A stretch of 64,000 nucleotides of DNA from Burkholderia ambifaria (GCF_001443045.1 NZ_LKPJ01000002.1:1-64000), one strand, 5' to 3'. Counted from the first letter of the stretch, positions 30,296 to 39,714 are shown. Translations and numbers: made by a program. The notes: a model not told the origin generated them from the sequence alone.

Positions 30296-30997
30296 TCAGT
30301 TCCGTTCCTGTTCCAGCCAGCGTCTTTGCGACGCATAAAGATGCGTGCGCATTGCCGCCTGGGCCATCAGCACCTCGCCGTTTTCCAGTGCGTGGAGAAT
30401 GGACTCATGTTCGTCGAACGCCCTGGCCCACGTCTGCTTGCTTTCGGCGCGCGCGCTGACGCGCGACGAGATCGGACTGTGGCGTCCGTCGAAAAGCTCG
30501 CCCACCAGCCTGACAAGCACTGAATTGCCCGTCATCGACGCAATCGCGACGTGAAATTCGCGATCGTGCTGTAGCGGCGAGCGGCCTTCCGCGATGGCCG
30601 AGCGCATGGCGTCGACCGCGCGCCGCACGGGCTCCAGCAGTTCGGGTGTCGCGCGTGCGCAGGCGAGTTCGACGACGCTGCCCTCGAGCGCGGCACGGGC
30701 GCTCGTCAGTTCGATCGGGTTTTCGCCCAGCGGCGTCGCCGGTGCGCTCAACGCCTTCGCGGGAGAGCACACGAACACGCCGGACCCCATCCGGACTTCG
30801 ACGATGCCTTCGATCTCCAGCGCAATGAGCGCCTCCCGAACCGACGGGCGCGATACGCCCAATTGCTGGGCCAGATCGCGCTCCGGCGGCAGGCGTTCTC
30901 CGTCGGCGAACCGTCCCGCTTCGATAAGCGAACGAATCTGGTCGGCGATGCGCTGATACAGGCGGCGGGTATCCACCTGTTTGAACGGGTCCGGCAA
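30296..30997 (-). CDS. GntR-family regulator, FadR subfamily
   Basis: 233 residues from a TTG start at 30997 that has a purine-rich AAGGGGGAG just upstream. The N-terminal winged helix contains RLPPERDLAQQLGVSRPSVREALIALEIEG and the wing MGSGVFV; the all-helical FCD domain follows with DREFHVAIA and the two metal-binding histidine regions (DEHESILHAL, MRTHL). It is divergent from the sugar-acid operon starting at 31380; the region between holds five copies of a FadR-type palindrome. It is probably the repressor of that operon, like UxuR, ExuR or LgoR. Confidence 0.9.
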   Translation of the reverse strand: MPDPFKQVDTRRLYQRIADQIRSLIEAGRFADGERLPPERDLAQQLGVSRPSVREALIALEIEGIVEVRMGSGVFVCSPAKALSAPATPLGENPIELTSARAALEGSVVELACARATPELLEPVRRAVDAMRSAIAEGRSPLQHDREFHVAIASMTGNSVLVRLVGELFDGRHSPISSRVSARAESKQTWARAFDEHESILHALENGEVLMAQAAMRTHLYASQRRWLEQERN

Positions 30998-31060
30998 TGC
31001 TCCCCCTTGCCCGCGTACCGCGGATTTCTGTCGGAAGCTGTCAGTCTACTGCACTCCGAG

Positions 31061-31330
31061 TGGCCTGACCAATCGGCGGGAGGAGAGGGCACGTCCTCAC
31101 CCGTCGATGGTGAATCGACTCACTAAATTGGCCTTACCAAATGGCCGGCCTTCGAGCTGGCGGGGAGTCTCACGCCATGTCATCCAATCGCGATATGGGC
31201 GCCTGAAGGACATCATCCCCCGAATGCAATGCTCAGGCTCTAGCCGAAACTTAGGGATTTCCCATGAATTTCCGAAATTGGCTTGACCAAATGTGGCCAG
31301 ACCAATAGCCTGTGTCTGGTCAGGCCAATT
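31061..31330. promoter_or_regulatory. Five-copy FadR-type operator array
   Basis: Five near-identical sites of consensus TTGGCCTGACCAA lie between the GntR gene and the dehydrogenase gene: 31060-31073 (TGGCCTGACCAA), 31128-31140 (TTGGCCTTACCAA), 31278-31290 (TTGGCTTGACCAA), 31293-31305 (TGGCCAGACCAA) and, on the other strand, 31317-31329 (TGGTCAGGCCAA). The form TTGGTnnnACCAA is typical of FadR-subfamily operators. The last three lie 16 and 23 bases apart and about 50-100 bases before the operon start; the first lies next to the regulator gene and could serve autoregulation. Confidence 0.78.
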
Positions 31331-31379
31331 TGGAAGCATGTTTCCGCGCCGTCCTCTTTCATACGTAATCGAGACACCG

Positions 31380-32402
31380 ATGAGAACTGTCATTTGTGAA
31401 GAACCCGGCCGCCTGGTCGTTGCCGAGCGCCCGATGCCGGCAGCCGGACCCGACGAGGTACTGATTCGCGTGAAGCGGGTTGGTGTTTGCGGCACCGACA
31501 TGCACATCTTCACCGGCAACCAGCCGTACCTCGCGTATCCGAGGGTGATGGGGCACGAACTGGCCGGCGTCGTCGAGACGGCGCCGGCGGGCGCGCGCGT
31601 GAAGGCCGGCGACCAGGTCTACGTGATGCCATACCTGTCGTGCGGCACGTGCGTCGCGTGCCGTGCGGGCAAGACGAATTGCTGCACCCGAATCCAGGTG
31701 CTGGGCGTGCACGCCGATGGCGGCATGGCCGAATACCTCGCCGTTCCGCAGGCGTTCGTGTTCAAGGCCGATGGCGTCACGCTCGACCAGGCCGCGATGA
31801 TCGAATTCCTCGCGATCGGCGCGCACGCGGTCGCGCGTGCCGACGTTCGGTCGGATCAACGCGTGCTGGTCGTCGGCGCGGGGCCGATCGGCATGGCCGC
31901 ACTGATCTTCGCGATGCTGCGCGGCGCGCGGGTCAGCGTGCTCGACAGCCGTGCGGACCGGCTCGAGGTCTGCAAGACGGCACTGGGCGCGCACGCTGCC
32001 GTGCTGCTCGACACGACGGGCGCCGCCACCGACGTGGCGCGCCTTGCGGCGCTCACCGACGGCGAGTTTTTCGACGTCGTGTTCGACGCCACCGGCAACC
32101 TCGGTGCGATGGAGCGCGGCCTCGAGTTCGTCGCGCACGGCGGCAAGTACGTGCTGATCTCGCTCGTCAAGGGCCGCATCTCGTTCTCGGATCCCGAATT
32201 CCACAAGCGCGAAACGACCTTGCTCGCGAGCCGCAACGCGACGCCCGCGGACTTCGAAACGGTACTCGACGCGATGCGCGCGGGCCGGGTGCCGACCGAC
32301 GCGCTGAAGACGCACGCGCTGACGCTCGCCGATCTGCCCGACCGGTTCGCGCAACTCCTCGCGCCGGACGCGGGCGTGATCAAGGCGCTCGTCGAATGTT
32401 GA
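31380..32402 (+). CDS. Zinc-dependent alcohol dehydrogenase, candidate L-galactonate 5-dehydrogenase
   Basis: 340 residues of the medium-chain dehydrogenase family. Catalytic zinc ligands Cys37 and His59-Glu60 (GVCGTDMH, MGHEL) and the structural-zinc cysteines in CGTCVACRAGKTNC are present, as is the NAD-binding VVGAGPIGMAA. The length and pattern resemble the sorbitol/idonate/L-galactonate dehydrogenases such as E. coli LgoD. With a tagaturonate reductase-like gene and an altronate dehydratase gene downstream, conversion of L-galactonate to D-tagaturonate is the most economical reading. Other hexonates cannot be excluded. Confidence 0.82.
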   Translation: MRTVICEEPGRLVVAERPMPAAGPDEVLIRVKRVGVCGTDMHIFTGNQPYLAYPRVMGHELAGVVETAPAGARVKAGDQVYVMPYLSCGTCVACRAGKTNCCTRIQVLGVHADGGMAEYLAVPQAFVFKADGVTLDQAAMIEFLAIGAHAVARADVRSDQRVLVVGAGPIGMAALIFAMLRGARVSVLDSRADRLEVCKTALGAHAAVLLDTTGAATDVARLAALTDGEFFDVVFDATGNLGAMERGLEFVAHGGKYVLISLVKGRISFSDPEFHKRETTLLASRNATPADFETVLDAMRAGRVPTDALKTHALTLADLPDRFAQLLAPDAGVIKALVEC

Positions 32403-33532
32403 ACGGGGCGCGCGAACCGATGGGTAATCCGATCCTGCAATTCGGCACCAGCCGCTTCCTCCAGGCGCACGTCGACCTGTTTACGTCGGAAGCGCTGGCC
32501 GCAGGCCGCGCGCTCGGCGAGATCACCGTGGTGCAGACGACGTCGAGCGCGGAAAGCCGCGCGCGCATCGATGCGCTGCGTGCCGCCAGGCGCTATCCGG
32601 TGCGGATCCGCGGCCGGCGGCACGGCGAGACGATCGATCGCGTGGTCGACTGCATGGCGATTACCGAAGCGCTGCATGCGACGGAAGACTGGGCGCGGTT
32701 GCGCGAGCGCGTCGCATGCGAGGTCCGCACGATCGTGTCCAACACCGGCGACAGCGGCTACGCGCTGTTCGATGACGACGGGGCCGATCTTCTCGACGGC
32801 TCACGGTCGCCGCGCGGATTCGCGGCGAAGCTCGCGGTGCTGCTGCACGAGCGCTTTCGTGCCGGCGGCGCGCCCGTCACGCTGCTTCCGTGCGAACTCG
32901 TCGCGCGCAACGGCGACACGCTGCGCGACCTGGTGATCGCCGTCGCGCGGCGATGGGAGGCGGATGCCGCGTTCGTCGACTACCTGATCGGCGGCTGCGT
33001 GTGGGTCAACTCACTCGTCGACCGCATCGTGTCGGAGCCGATTCACCCGGTCGGCGCGATCGCCGAACCGTATGCGCTGTGGGCGGTCGGCCGCACGGCG
33101 GGGATGTCGCTGCCGTGCGAGCACCCGGACATCGTCGTGACCGACGACCTGGAACGTTACGAGCGCCGGAAGCTGCTGCTGCTCAATCTCGGGCATACGG
33201 TGCTCGCGGAGCAATGGCTCGCGCGCGGCGGCATGTCGGACATGACGGTGGGCGCGGCGATGGACGATCCCGTGTACCGCGCGCCGCTCGAAGCGGTATG
33301 GAACGACGAGGTGATGCCGGTGTTCGATGCGCTCGGCGAACACGACGCGGCGCTGGCGTACCTGGACGAGGTGCGCGACCGGTTCTCGAATCCGTTCCTT
33401 GCGCATCGGCTTGCCGATATCGCGGGCAATCACGACATGAAGAAGGCGCGGCGCCTGCGCCCGGCGGTCGAGCTGGCGCGCACGCTGAAGCTGCCGATCG
33501 GTCAGCCGCACCTGACCGCGGCGCTCGGATGA
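32396..33532 (+). CDS. Mannitol dehydrogenase family oxidoreductase, candidate tagaturonate reductase
   Basis: About 378 residues from the ATG at 32396, which overlaps the previous gene by seven bases; an ATG at 32420 (MGNPILQFGTSRFLQAH) is an equally good start. The N-terminal ILQFGTSRFLQAHVD is the NAD-binding lead of the family, and YERRKLLLLNLGHT corresponds to its catalytic lysine motif. Members reduce fructuronate, tagaturonate or fructose. The altronate dehydratase gene in the same operon favours tagaturonate to D-altronate (UxaB-like). It is shorter than E. coli UxaB, about 480 residues. Confidence 0.78.
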   Translation: MLNGAREPMGNPILQFGTSRFLQAHVDLFTSEALAAGRALGEITVVQTTSSAESRARIDALRAARRYPVRIRGRRHGETIDRVVDCMAITEALHATEDWARLRERVACEVRTIVSNTGDSGYALFDDDGADLLDGSRSPRGFAAKLAVLLHERFRAGGAPVTLLPCELVARNGDTLRDLVIAVARRWEADAAFVDYLIGGCVWVNSLVDRIVSEPIHPVGAIAEPYALWAVGRTAGMSLPCEHPDIVVTDDLERYERRKLLLLNLGHTVLAEQWLARGGMSDMTVGAAMDDPVYRAPLEAVWNDEVMPVFDALGEHDAALAYLDEVRDRFSNPFLAHRLADIAGNHDMKKARRLRPAVELARTLKLPIGQPHLTAALG

Positions 33533-33597
33533 ACGCTCGCGGCGCAGCGGTCCGCCGCCGCACGCGATGAAGTGAAATGAAATGGAGACACGCAAGG

Positions 33598-34905
33598 ATG
33601 ACGACACGCATTATCGATGTGCAGGTCCGTGACATTCGCTTTCCGACCTCGAAGAGCATGGACGGCTCGGACGCGATGAACGGCAATTCCGACTATTCGG
33701 CCACCTACGTGACGCTCGTCACCGACGCGGGCAACGGCATCCAGGGACACGGGCTGACGTTTACGATCGGCCGCGGCAACGAGCTGTGCGTCGAGGCCGC
33801 CCACGCGCTCGCGAAGCTGTTCGTGATCGGTCGCTCGCTCGAGGAGATCACGGCCGACTTCGGCGCGTACTGGCACGAGATGGTTGCCGGCGACTGCCAG
33901 TTGCGCTGGGTCGGCCCGGAGAAGGGCGTGGTGCATCTCGCAACGGCGGCGCTGATCAACGCGATCTGGGATCTCTGGGCCAAGACGGCACGCAAGCCGG
34001 TCTGGAAATTCCTGGTCGACATGCCGCCCGAACAGCTCGTGAGCTGCATCGACTTCACGTACATCGACGACGTGCTGACGCGCGAGGAAGCCGTCGCGAT
34101 GCTGCGCCGGGCCGCACCGGGCAAGGCGCAGCGCGAGCGGGAGATGCACGAGCACGGCTTTCCCGGCTACACGACGGCGGCCGGCTGGCTGGGGTATTCC
34201 GAGGACAAGATGCGCGCGCTCGCCCGCGCGGCGGTGGCGGATGGCTGGACCCACCTGAAGCAGAAGGTCGGCGCGGATCTCGCGCAGGACGTGCGGCGCG
34301 CGGCCATCCTGCGCGAGGAACTCGGCTGGGACCGCAAGCTGATGATGGACGCGAACCAGAACTGGGGCGTCGACGAGGCCATCGCGAACATGCGGGTGCT
34401 CGCCCGGTTCGATCCGTGGTGGATCGAGGAGCCCACCAGCCCCGACGACATTCTCGGCCACGCCGCGATCCGGCAGCGGATCGGGCCGATCGGTGTCGCG
34501 ACCGGCGAGCACGCGCACAACCGCGTGATGTTCAAGCAGTTCTTCCAGGCCGGCGCGCTCGATTTCTGCCAGCTCGATCCCGCGCGGCTCGGCGGGCTCA
34601 ACGAAGTGCTCGCCGTCGTGCTGATGGCGGCGAAGTTCGGCGTGCCGGTATGTCCGCACGGCGGCGGCGTCGGTTTGTGCCAGTACTCGCAGAACATCGT
34701 GATGTTCGACTACATCGCGGTGTCGGGCTCGCTGGAGCGGCGCGTGCTCGAATACGTCGACCATCTTCACGAGCATTTCGAGGCGCCGATCGCGATTCGC
34801 CGCGGGCGCTACATACCGCAGGAGGCGCCCGGCTACGGCGTCACGATGAAGCAGGCTTCGCTCGATGCATACGCCTATCCGGACGGGCCCGAATGGCGCG
34901 CGTAA
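33598..34905 (+). CDS. Enolase-superfamily sugar-acid dehydratase, L-fuconate dehydratase-like
   Basis: 435 residues. All catalytic residues of the L-fuconate dehydratase group can be placed: Lys221-x-Lys223 (HLKQK), metal ligands Asp251 (MDANQ), Glu277 (WIEEP) and Glu304 (GEH), and His354 (CPHGGG). Compared with Xanthomonas FucD (K220, D248, E274, E301, H351, from memory) each is shifted by exactly three. The family dehydrates L-fuconate and related acids including L-galactonate and D-altronate. It would offer a second outlet for the same substrates as the neighbouring dehydrogenase route. ATG at 33598 follows GGAG. Confidence 0.87.
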   Translation: MTTRIIDVQVRDIRFPTSKSMDGSDAMNGNSDYSATYVTLVTDAGNGIQGHGLTFTIGRGNELCVEAAHALAKLFVIGRSLEEITADFGAYWHEMVAGDCQLRWVGPEKGVVHLATAALINAIWDLWAKTARKPVWKFLVDMPPEQLVSCIDFTYIDDVLTREEAVAMLRRAAPGKAQREREMHEHGFPGYTTAAGWLGYSEDKMRALARAAVADGWTHLKQKVGADLAQDVRRAAILREELGWDRKLMMDANQNWGVDEAIANMRVLARFDPWWIEEPTSPDDILGHAAIRQRIGPIGVATGEHAHNRVMFKQFFQAGALDFCQLDPARLGGLNEVLAVVLMAAKFGVPVCPHGGGVGLCQYSQNIVMFDYIAVSGSLERRVLEYVDHLHEHFEAPIAIRRGRYIPQEAPGYGVTMKQASLDAYAYPDGPEWRA

Positions 34906-34952
34906 GCGGATAGCGGACAGGCATCACGACAAGAATCATTCCGGAGACAACG

Positions 34953-36290
34953 ATGGATCACGATCCGCATCAATCGAAGCACCTTGCCAGCGCGGTCAGG
35001 AAGGCCGCGCTCCGGCTCCTGCCGTTCCTCACGCTGATGTACGCGCTGGCGTTCATCGATCGCGCGAACGTCGGTTTCGCGAAGATCGCCTATCAGGCCG
35101 ATACGGGCCTGAGCGATGCGGCATTCGCATTCGGCGCCGGCATTTTCTTCATCGGTTACGCGCTGTTCGAAGTGCCGAGCAACCTCATCATGAATCGCGT
35201 CGGCGCGCGGGTCTGGATGAGCCGGATCATGGTGACGTGGGGGCTCGTGTCGGCCTCGATGATGGTCGCGCATACGCCGACGCAGTTCTACACGATCCGC
35301 TTCCTGCTCGGCGCGGCCGAGGCCGGATTCTTTCCCGGGATCATCCTGTACCTGACCTACTGGTTTCCCGCGAAGGGGCGTGCGCGTGCGCTGGGGCTGT
35401 TCTACTTCGGCGTGCCGATCGCGATGCTGATCGGCAACCCGCTGTCGGGCTTCCTGTTGCAGATGCATGACGTGTTCGGCTTGCGCAACTGGCAATGGAT
35501 GTACGTGGTCGAGGGGCTGATGGCGACCGTGGTGGGCGTGATCGCGTTCTTCTACCTGACGAGCCGGCCGAAGGACGCGCGCTGGCTGACCGATGACGAG
35601 AAGCGCGCGTTGTGCGATACGCTCGACGCGGAAGAGCGCGCGAAATCGCGGCATCTGTCCGCGGCCGTGTTCGGTGTGCTGAAGGACCGCCGTGTGCTGA
35701 CGTTCATTGCCGCGTACTTCTGCATCCAGATCGGCAATGCGCCGCTCGCGTTCTACCTGCCGTCGAAATTCGCCGCGACGATGGGCACCCAGATCGACGG
35801 AAAGATCGGGTTGCTGCTGATGATCCCGTGGCTGTGCACGATTGCGGCGATGATCGTCGCCACGCGTTTCGCGGATCGCCACGACAACCATCTGCAGGTG
35901 GCGACCGGCATGCTGACGGTCGGGATTCTCGCGTTCGCCTCGGTATCCGTGATCAATACGCCGGTGCTCGCGCTGCTCGCCTTCTGCATCGCGATTCCCG
36001 GGCTGGTCGCGTGCCAGCCGGTGTTCTGGTGCCTGCCGACGCGTTATCTCGGCGGGACGGGCGCGGCGAGCGGCATCGCGTTCATCGTGTCGATCGGCAA
36101 TCTCGGCGGTTTCGTGTCGCCGCAGATCAAGGCGTTCGCGGACGCGGTGTCGCACGATTCGCGCACGGGCTTCGTCGTGGTGGCCGCATTGTGTTTCGTC
36201 AGCGTGCTGCTGCTGCGCTCGTTGCGCGGGATCGAGCACGCGGCCGAGGAGCGCACCGCGGGCGGCGCGCAGGCCGGCTCGCATCGATGA
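34953..36290 (+). CDS. MFS transporter, anion:cation symporter family (hexonate/hexarate type)
   Basis: 445 residues with about 12 membrane segments. LTLMYALAFIDRANVGFAKI at the N-terminus, GYALFEVPSNLIMNRVGARVWMSRIM and GAAEAGFFPGIILYLTYWFP are the signatures of the ACS family (GudP, ExuT, LgoT, phthalate permeases). It sits between the enolase-type dehydratase and the altronate dehydratase and so is the probable sugar-acid importer of the operon. GGAG before the ATG. Confidence 0.9.
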   Translation: MDHDPHQSKHLASAVRKAALRLLPFLTLMYALAFIDRANVGFAKIAYQADTGLSDAAFAFGAGIFFIGYALFEVPSNLIMNRVGARVWMSRIMVTWGLVSASMMVAHTPTQFYTIRFLLGAAEAGFFPGIILYLTYWFPAKGRARALGLFYFGVPIAMLIGNPLSGFLLQMHDVFGLRNWQWMYVVEGLMATVVGVIAFFYLTSRPKDARWLTDDEKRALCDTLDAEERAKSRHLSAAVFGVLKDRRVLTFIAAYFCIQIGNAPLAFYLPSKFAATMGTQIDGKIGLLLMIPWLCTIAAMIVATRFADRHDNHLQVATGMLTVGILAFASVSVINTPVLALLAFCIAIPGLVACQPVFWCLPTRYLGGTGAASGIAFIVSIGNLGGFVSPQIKAFADAVSHDSRTGFVVVAALCFVSVLLLRSLRGIEHAAEERTAGGAQAGSHR

Positions 36291-36360
36291 ACCATTCGCC
36301 GGCGCGCGCGATGTCGCGCGCCGATGACGAACAACCCGTCAGGGATCCAGGATCACCTTC

Positions 36361-37902
36361 ATGTCCTTCCACGTTACCGAACCGGCCGCGATCCGGCTGC
36401 ATCCGAACGATGACGTCGTGATCGCGACGCGCCAGCTCGTGTCAGGCGCGCGGATCGCATCCGAGGCGCTCGTCGTTGCCGGCCTGGTGCCGCCCGGCCA
36501 CAAGATCGCGACTCGCGACATCGCGATAGGCGAGCCGGTCAGGCGCTACAACCAGATCATCGGCGTCGCGCGCGAGGCGATCGCGCGCGGCCATCATGTA
36601 CACGTGCACAACCTCGGCATGGTCGAGTTCGCGCGCGAGCACGCGTTCGGCGCCGGCGCGATCCCGACGCACTACGACGAAACGCCGGCAACCTTCATGG
36701 GCATTCGTCGTGACGACGGCCGCATCGCGACCCGCAATTACATCGGCATACTGACGAGCGTCAATTGCTCCGCGACGGTGGCGCGCGCGATCGCCGATCA
36801 TTTCCGGCGCGACGTGCGCCCGCAGGCGCTGGCCGACTATCCGGCCGTCGATGGCGTGGTCGCGCTCACGCACGGGCTCGGCTGCGGGATCGATTCGCAG
36901 GGGGATGGCATCGCGATTCTTCGCCGTACGCTGGCGGGCTACGCCGCGCATCCGAACTTCCACTCGGTGCTGTTCATCGGCCTCGGCTGCGAGACCAACC
37001 AGATCGGCGACGTGCTGCGCGAAGGCGGGCAGGCGGACGCCGCGCGCCTGCGCCATTTCACGATCCAGGAGAGCGGCGGCACGCGCAAGACGATCGAGCG
37101 CGGCATCGCGACGATCACGGAGATGCTCGCGGACGCGAACCGCGTGGCGCGTGTCCCGATGCCGGCGGCGCATCTCGTGGTGGGCCTCCAGTGCGGCGGC
37201 TCGGACGGCTACTCGGGCATTTCGGCAAATCCCGCGCTGGGTGCGGCAGTCGACCGGCTGGTGCGGCAGGGCGGCACGGCGATCCTTTCCGAAACCCCCG
37301 AGATCTACGGCGCCGAGCATCTGCTCACCCGGCGCGCGGTCAGCCGGGACGTCGGCGAGAAGCTGCTCGCGCGAATCGCATGGTGGGAAGCGTATTGCGC
37401 GCGTCACGGCGCGGCGCTGGACAACAATCCGTCGGCCGGCAACAAGGCGGGCGGGCTCACGACGATTCTCGAGAAATCGCTCGGCGCGATCGCGAAGGCC
37501 GGGACCACGAATCTCGTCGACGTCTACGAATACGCGCAACGGATCGACGCGCGCGGCCTCGTCTTCATGGATTCGCCCGGCTACGACCCGATGTCTGCGA
37601 CAGGGCAGGTCGCATCGGGCGCGAACCTGATCTGCTTCACGACAGGCCGGGGGTCGGCATACGGCTGCGCGCCGTCGCCGTCGCTGAAGCTCGCGACGAA
37701 TACGGCGCTATGGACGCGCCAGGCGGACGACATCGATATCGATTGCGGTGGCGTGATCGACGGCACGTCGAGCGTCGACCAGCTCGGCGCCGACATCTTC
37801 CGCGCGATGCTCGACTGTGCGTCGGGCCAGCGCTCGAAAAGCGAACTGCATGGCTATGGGCAGAACGAGTTCGTGCCGTGGCAGGTCGGCGTGATCACGT
37901 AA
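36361..37902 (+). CDS. uxaA: UxaA-family altronate dehydratase
   Basis: 513 residues. The N-terminal SAF-like domain (about 1-90, IRLHPNDDVVIATRQL and GHKIATRDIAIGEPVRRYNQIIG) is followed by the iron-dependent dehydratase region with GIRRDDGRIATRNYIGI, HGLGCGID, GLGCETNQIG, GLQCGGSDGYSG and MDSPGYDP; this is the UxaA/GarD architecture. UxaA converts D-altronate to 2-keto-3-deoxygluconate. The gene order with dehydrogenase and reductase genes favours altronate over galactarate. The next steps (KDG kinase and aldolase) are not in the window. Confidence 0.87.
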   Translation: MSFHVTEPAAIRLHPNDDVVIATRQLVSGARIASEALVVAGLVPPGHKIATRDIAIGEPVRRYNQIIGVAREAIARGHHVHVHNLGMVEFAREHAFGAGAIPTHYDETPATFMGIRRDDGRIATRNYIGILTSVNCSATVARAIADHFRRDVRPQALADYPAVDGVVALTHGLGCGIDSQGDGIAILRRTLAGYAAHPNFHSVLFIGLGCETNQIGDVLREGGQADAARLRHFTIQESGGTRKTIERGIATITEMLADANRVARVPMPAAHLVVGLQCGGSDGYSGISANPALGAAVDRLVRQGGTAILSETPEIYGAEHLLTRRAVSRDVGEKLLARIAWWEAYCARHGAALDNNPSAGNKAGGLTTILEKSLGAIAKAGTTNLVDVYEYAQRIDARGLVFMDSPGYDPMSATGQVASGANLICFTTGRGSAYGCAPSPSLKLATNTALWTRQADDIDIDCGGVIDGTSSVDQLGADIFRAMLDCASGQRSKSELHGYGQNEFVPWQVGVIT

Positions 37903-37912
37903 CCGCACCTGG

Positions 37913-37960
37913 CGCGCGTGCGGCAAACCGCACGTGTCGCGAGGCCGTGCCGCACGCGCG
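37913..37960. repeat. Nested inverted repeat between convergent genes
   Basis: A 13-bp perfect inverted repeat (cgcgcgtgcggca at 37913-37925, tgccgcacgcgcg at 37948-37960) contains a smaller competing hairpin (gtgcgg at 37918-37923, ccgcac at 37928-37933). It fills the 73-base gap between the convergent uxaA and LysR genes. No T tract on either side, so if it ends transcription it is not a classical intrinsic terminator. Confidence 0.5.
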
Positions 37961-37975
37961 ACAGGCGGCGTCCGC

Positions 37976-38872
37976 TCAGGCCGGCGCGACGCCCGCCGCG
38001 CCCTTGCGCTCGTCCGCGATCCAGTCGCCGAACAGCTGGATCTTCTGCTGCTGTTCGGCACCGCCCGGATACACGAAGTAATAGCCCATCCCGGTCGGCA
38101 ACGAAATGTCGAACGGCATCACCAGCCGGTGCGCCGCCACGCTTTCGTTCGCGAGCGTCCGGTCGCCGATCGCGACGCCGTAACCGTCGATCGCCGCGTG
38201 CGTCGCGAGATCCAGCGTTTCGAAGCTCAAGCCGCGCGTCGAGTCGACGTGTGGCGCGCCCGCATGGTCGAGCCACCGCTTCCAGTCGCGGTGATCGCGC
38301 GTCGGATGCAGCAGCGTATGGCCAGCCAGGTCGTCGAGGTTCGCGAGCGGCTGCCGCTCCGGCAGGCTTGGCGCGCAGACCGGCGTGAGCCGTTCCTCGA
38401 ACAACGGGATCGCATGCATGTCGGGGCCGCCGCCGGCCGCGTAGATCACCGCGGCGTCGAACGGTTCCATGCGGAAATCGACGTGATGATCCCAGGTCGT
38501 CGTGATCTGCACCTGGAGCTCGGGATGCTCGGCCTGGAACCGCATGATGCGCGGCAGCATCCACTGCATCATGCAGGTCGGCACCTTCAGCGCGAGTTCG
38601 GTGCGCCTGCGCGAAAGGCGCATCGAGACCTCCTCGATGCGCGCGAAGCTTTCGCGCACCGTCGGCAGCAGGAGTTCGCCTTCGGCCGTCAGCGTCAGCC
38701 CCTTGGGCGTGCGCTTGAACAGCGCAAACTGATAGAAGCCCTCGAGCGCGAGGATTTGCCGGCTCACGGCGCCCTGGGTCAGGCACAGGTGCTCGGCGGC
38801 GCGCGTGAAGCTGCCGTGACGGGCGACGATGTCGAAGATCTGCAGCGCGTTGAGGGAAGGAAGTCGTTTCAT
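37976..38872 (-). CDS. LysR-family regulator, GcvA-like
   Basis: 298 residues. The N-terminal winged helix-turn-helix (LNALQIFDIVARHGSFTRAAEHLCLTQGAVSRQI) is followed by the substrate-binding domain; the PSLNALQIF lead is typical of the GcvA/AmpR group. It is the last gene on the minus strand after the glutamate-type ABC transporter and is 76 bases from it. It may control the arginine/amino acid transport cluster on its right or the sugar-acid operon to its left; position does not decide. Confidence 0.88.
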   Translation of the reverse strand: MKRLPSLNALQIFDIVARHGSFTRAAEHLCLTQGAVSRQILALEGFYQFALFKRTPKGLTLTAEGELLLPTVRESFARIEEVSMRLSRRRTELALKVPTCMMQWMLPRIMRFQAEHPELQVQITTTWDHHVDFRMEPFDAAVIYAAGGGPDMHAIPLFEERLTPVCAPSLPERQPLANLDDLAGHTLLHPTRDHRDWKRWLDHAGAPHVDSTRGLSFETLDLATHAAIDGYGVAIGDRTLANESVAAHRLVMPFDISLPTGMGYYFVYPGGAEQQQKIQLFGDWIADERKGAAGVAPA

Positions 38873-38948
38873 CGGGACGGCGGGTTCCGGAAATGGCGGC
38901 CGGCGGGGCGCGTCGCGTCGTGCGGCACGATGCGCCGTCGCGCATTGC

Positions 38949-39674
38949 TCAGTGCAGGATTTTCGCGAGGAAGTCTTTCGCGCGATCCGACTTCGGATTC
39001 GAGAAGAAATCGTCCTTGCGGTCGTCCTCGACGATCGCGCCCTTGTCCATGAAGATCACGCGATGGGCCACCTTCTTCGCGAAGCCCATCTCGTGCGTGA
39101 CGACCATCATCGTCATCCCTTCCTGCGCGAGCTCGACCATCACGTCGAGCACTTCGTTGATCATTTCCGGATCGAGCGCCGACGTCGGTTCGTCGAACAG
39201 CATCGCGATCGGGTCCATCGACAGCGCGCGCGCGATCGCCACCCGCTGCTGCTGGCCGCCCGACAACTGGCCCGGAAACTTGTGCGCATGCGCCTTCAGG
39301 CCGACGCGATCGAGCAGCTTCATGCCCTTCTCGTTCGCCTCGTCCTTGCCGCGGCCGAGCACCTTGACCTGCGCGAGCGTGAGGTTCTCGGTGATCGACA
39401 GGTGCGGGAACAGCTCGAAATGCTGGAACACCATCCCGACCTTCGAGCGCAGCTTCGACAGGTTCGTCTTCCTGTCGCCGACCGACTGGTTGTTCACGAG
39501 GATCTCGCCCTGCTGGAACGGCTCGAGGCCGTTGACGGTCTTGATCAGCGTCGACTTGCCCGAACCCGACGGGCCGCACACGACGACCACTTCGCCTTTC
39601 CTGACCTCGGTCGTGCAATCGGCGAGGACCTGAAACTGGCCGTACCACTTCGAAACGTTGCTGATGGAAATCAT
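38949..39674 (-). CDS. Glutamate-type ABC transporter, ATP-binding protein (GltL-like)
   Basis: 241 residues. Walker [22 protein letters not shown], signature [15 protein letters not shown], Walker [15 protein letters not shown] and the TH switch are present. The compact form without the HisP insertion fits the GltL/GlnQ group. Last transport gene of the minus-strand run SBP (42000), permease (41132), permease (40371), ATPase. Confidence 0.92.
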   Translation of the reverse strand: MISISNVSKWYGQFQVLADCTTEVRKGEVVVVCGPSGSGKSTLIKTVNGLEPFQQGEILVNNQSVGDRKTNLSKLRSKVGMVFQHFELFPHLSITENLTLAQVKVLGRGKDEANEKGMKLLDRVGLKAHAHKFPGQLSGGQQQRVAIARALSMDPIAMLFDEPTSALDPEMINEVLDVMVELAQEGMTMMVVTHEMGFAKKVAHRVIFMDKGAIVEDDRKDDFFSNPKSDRAKDFLAKILH

Positions 39675-39714
39675 GGAGATACCTGGATCGTAATGAGGCG
39701 CGCGCGGCGCCGGT

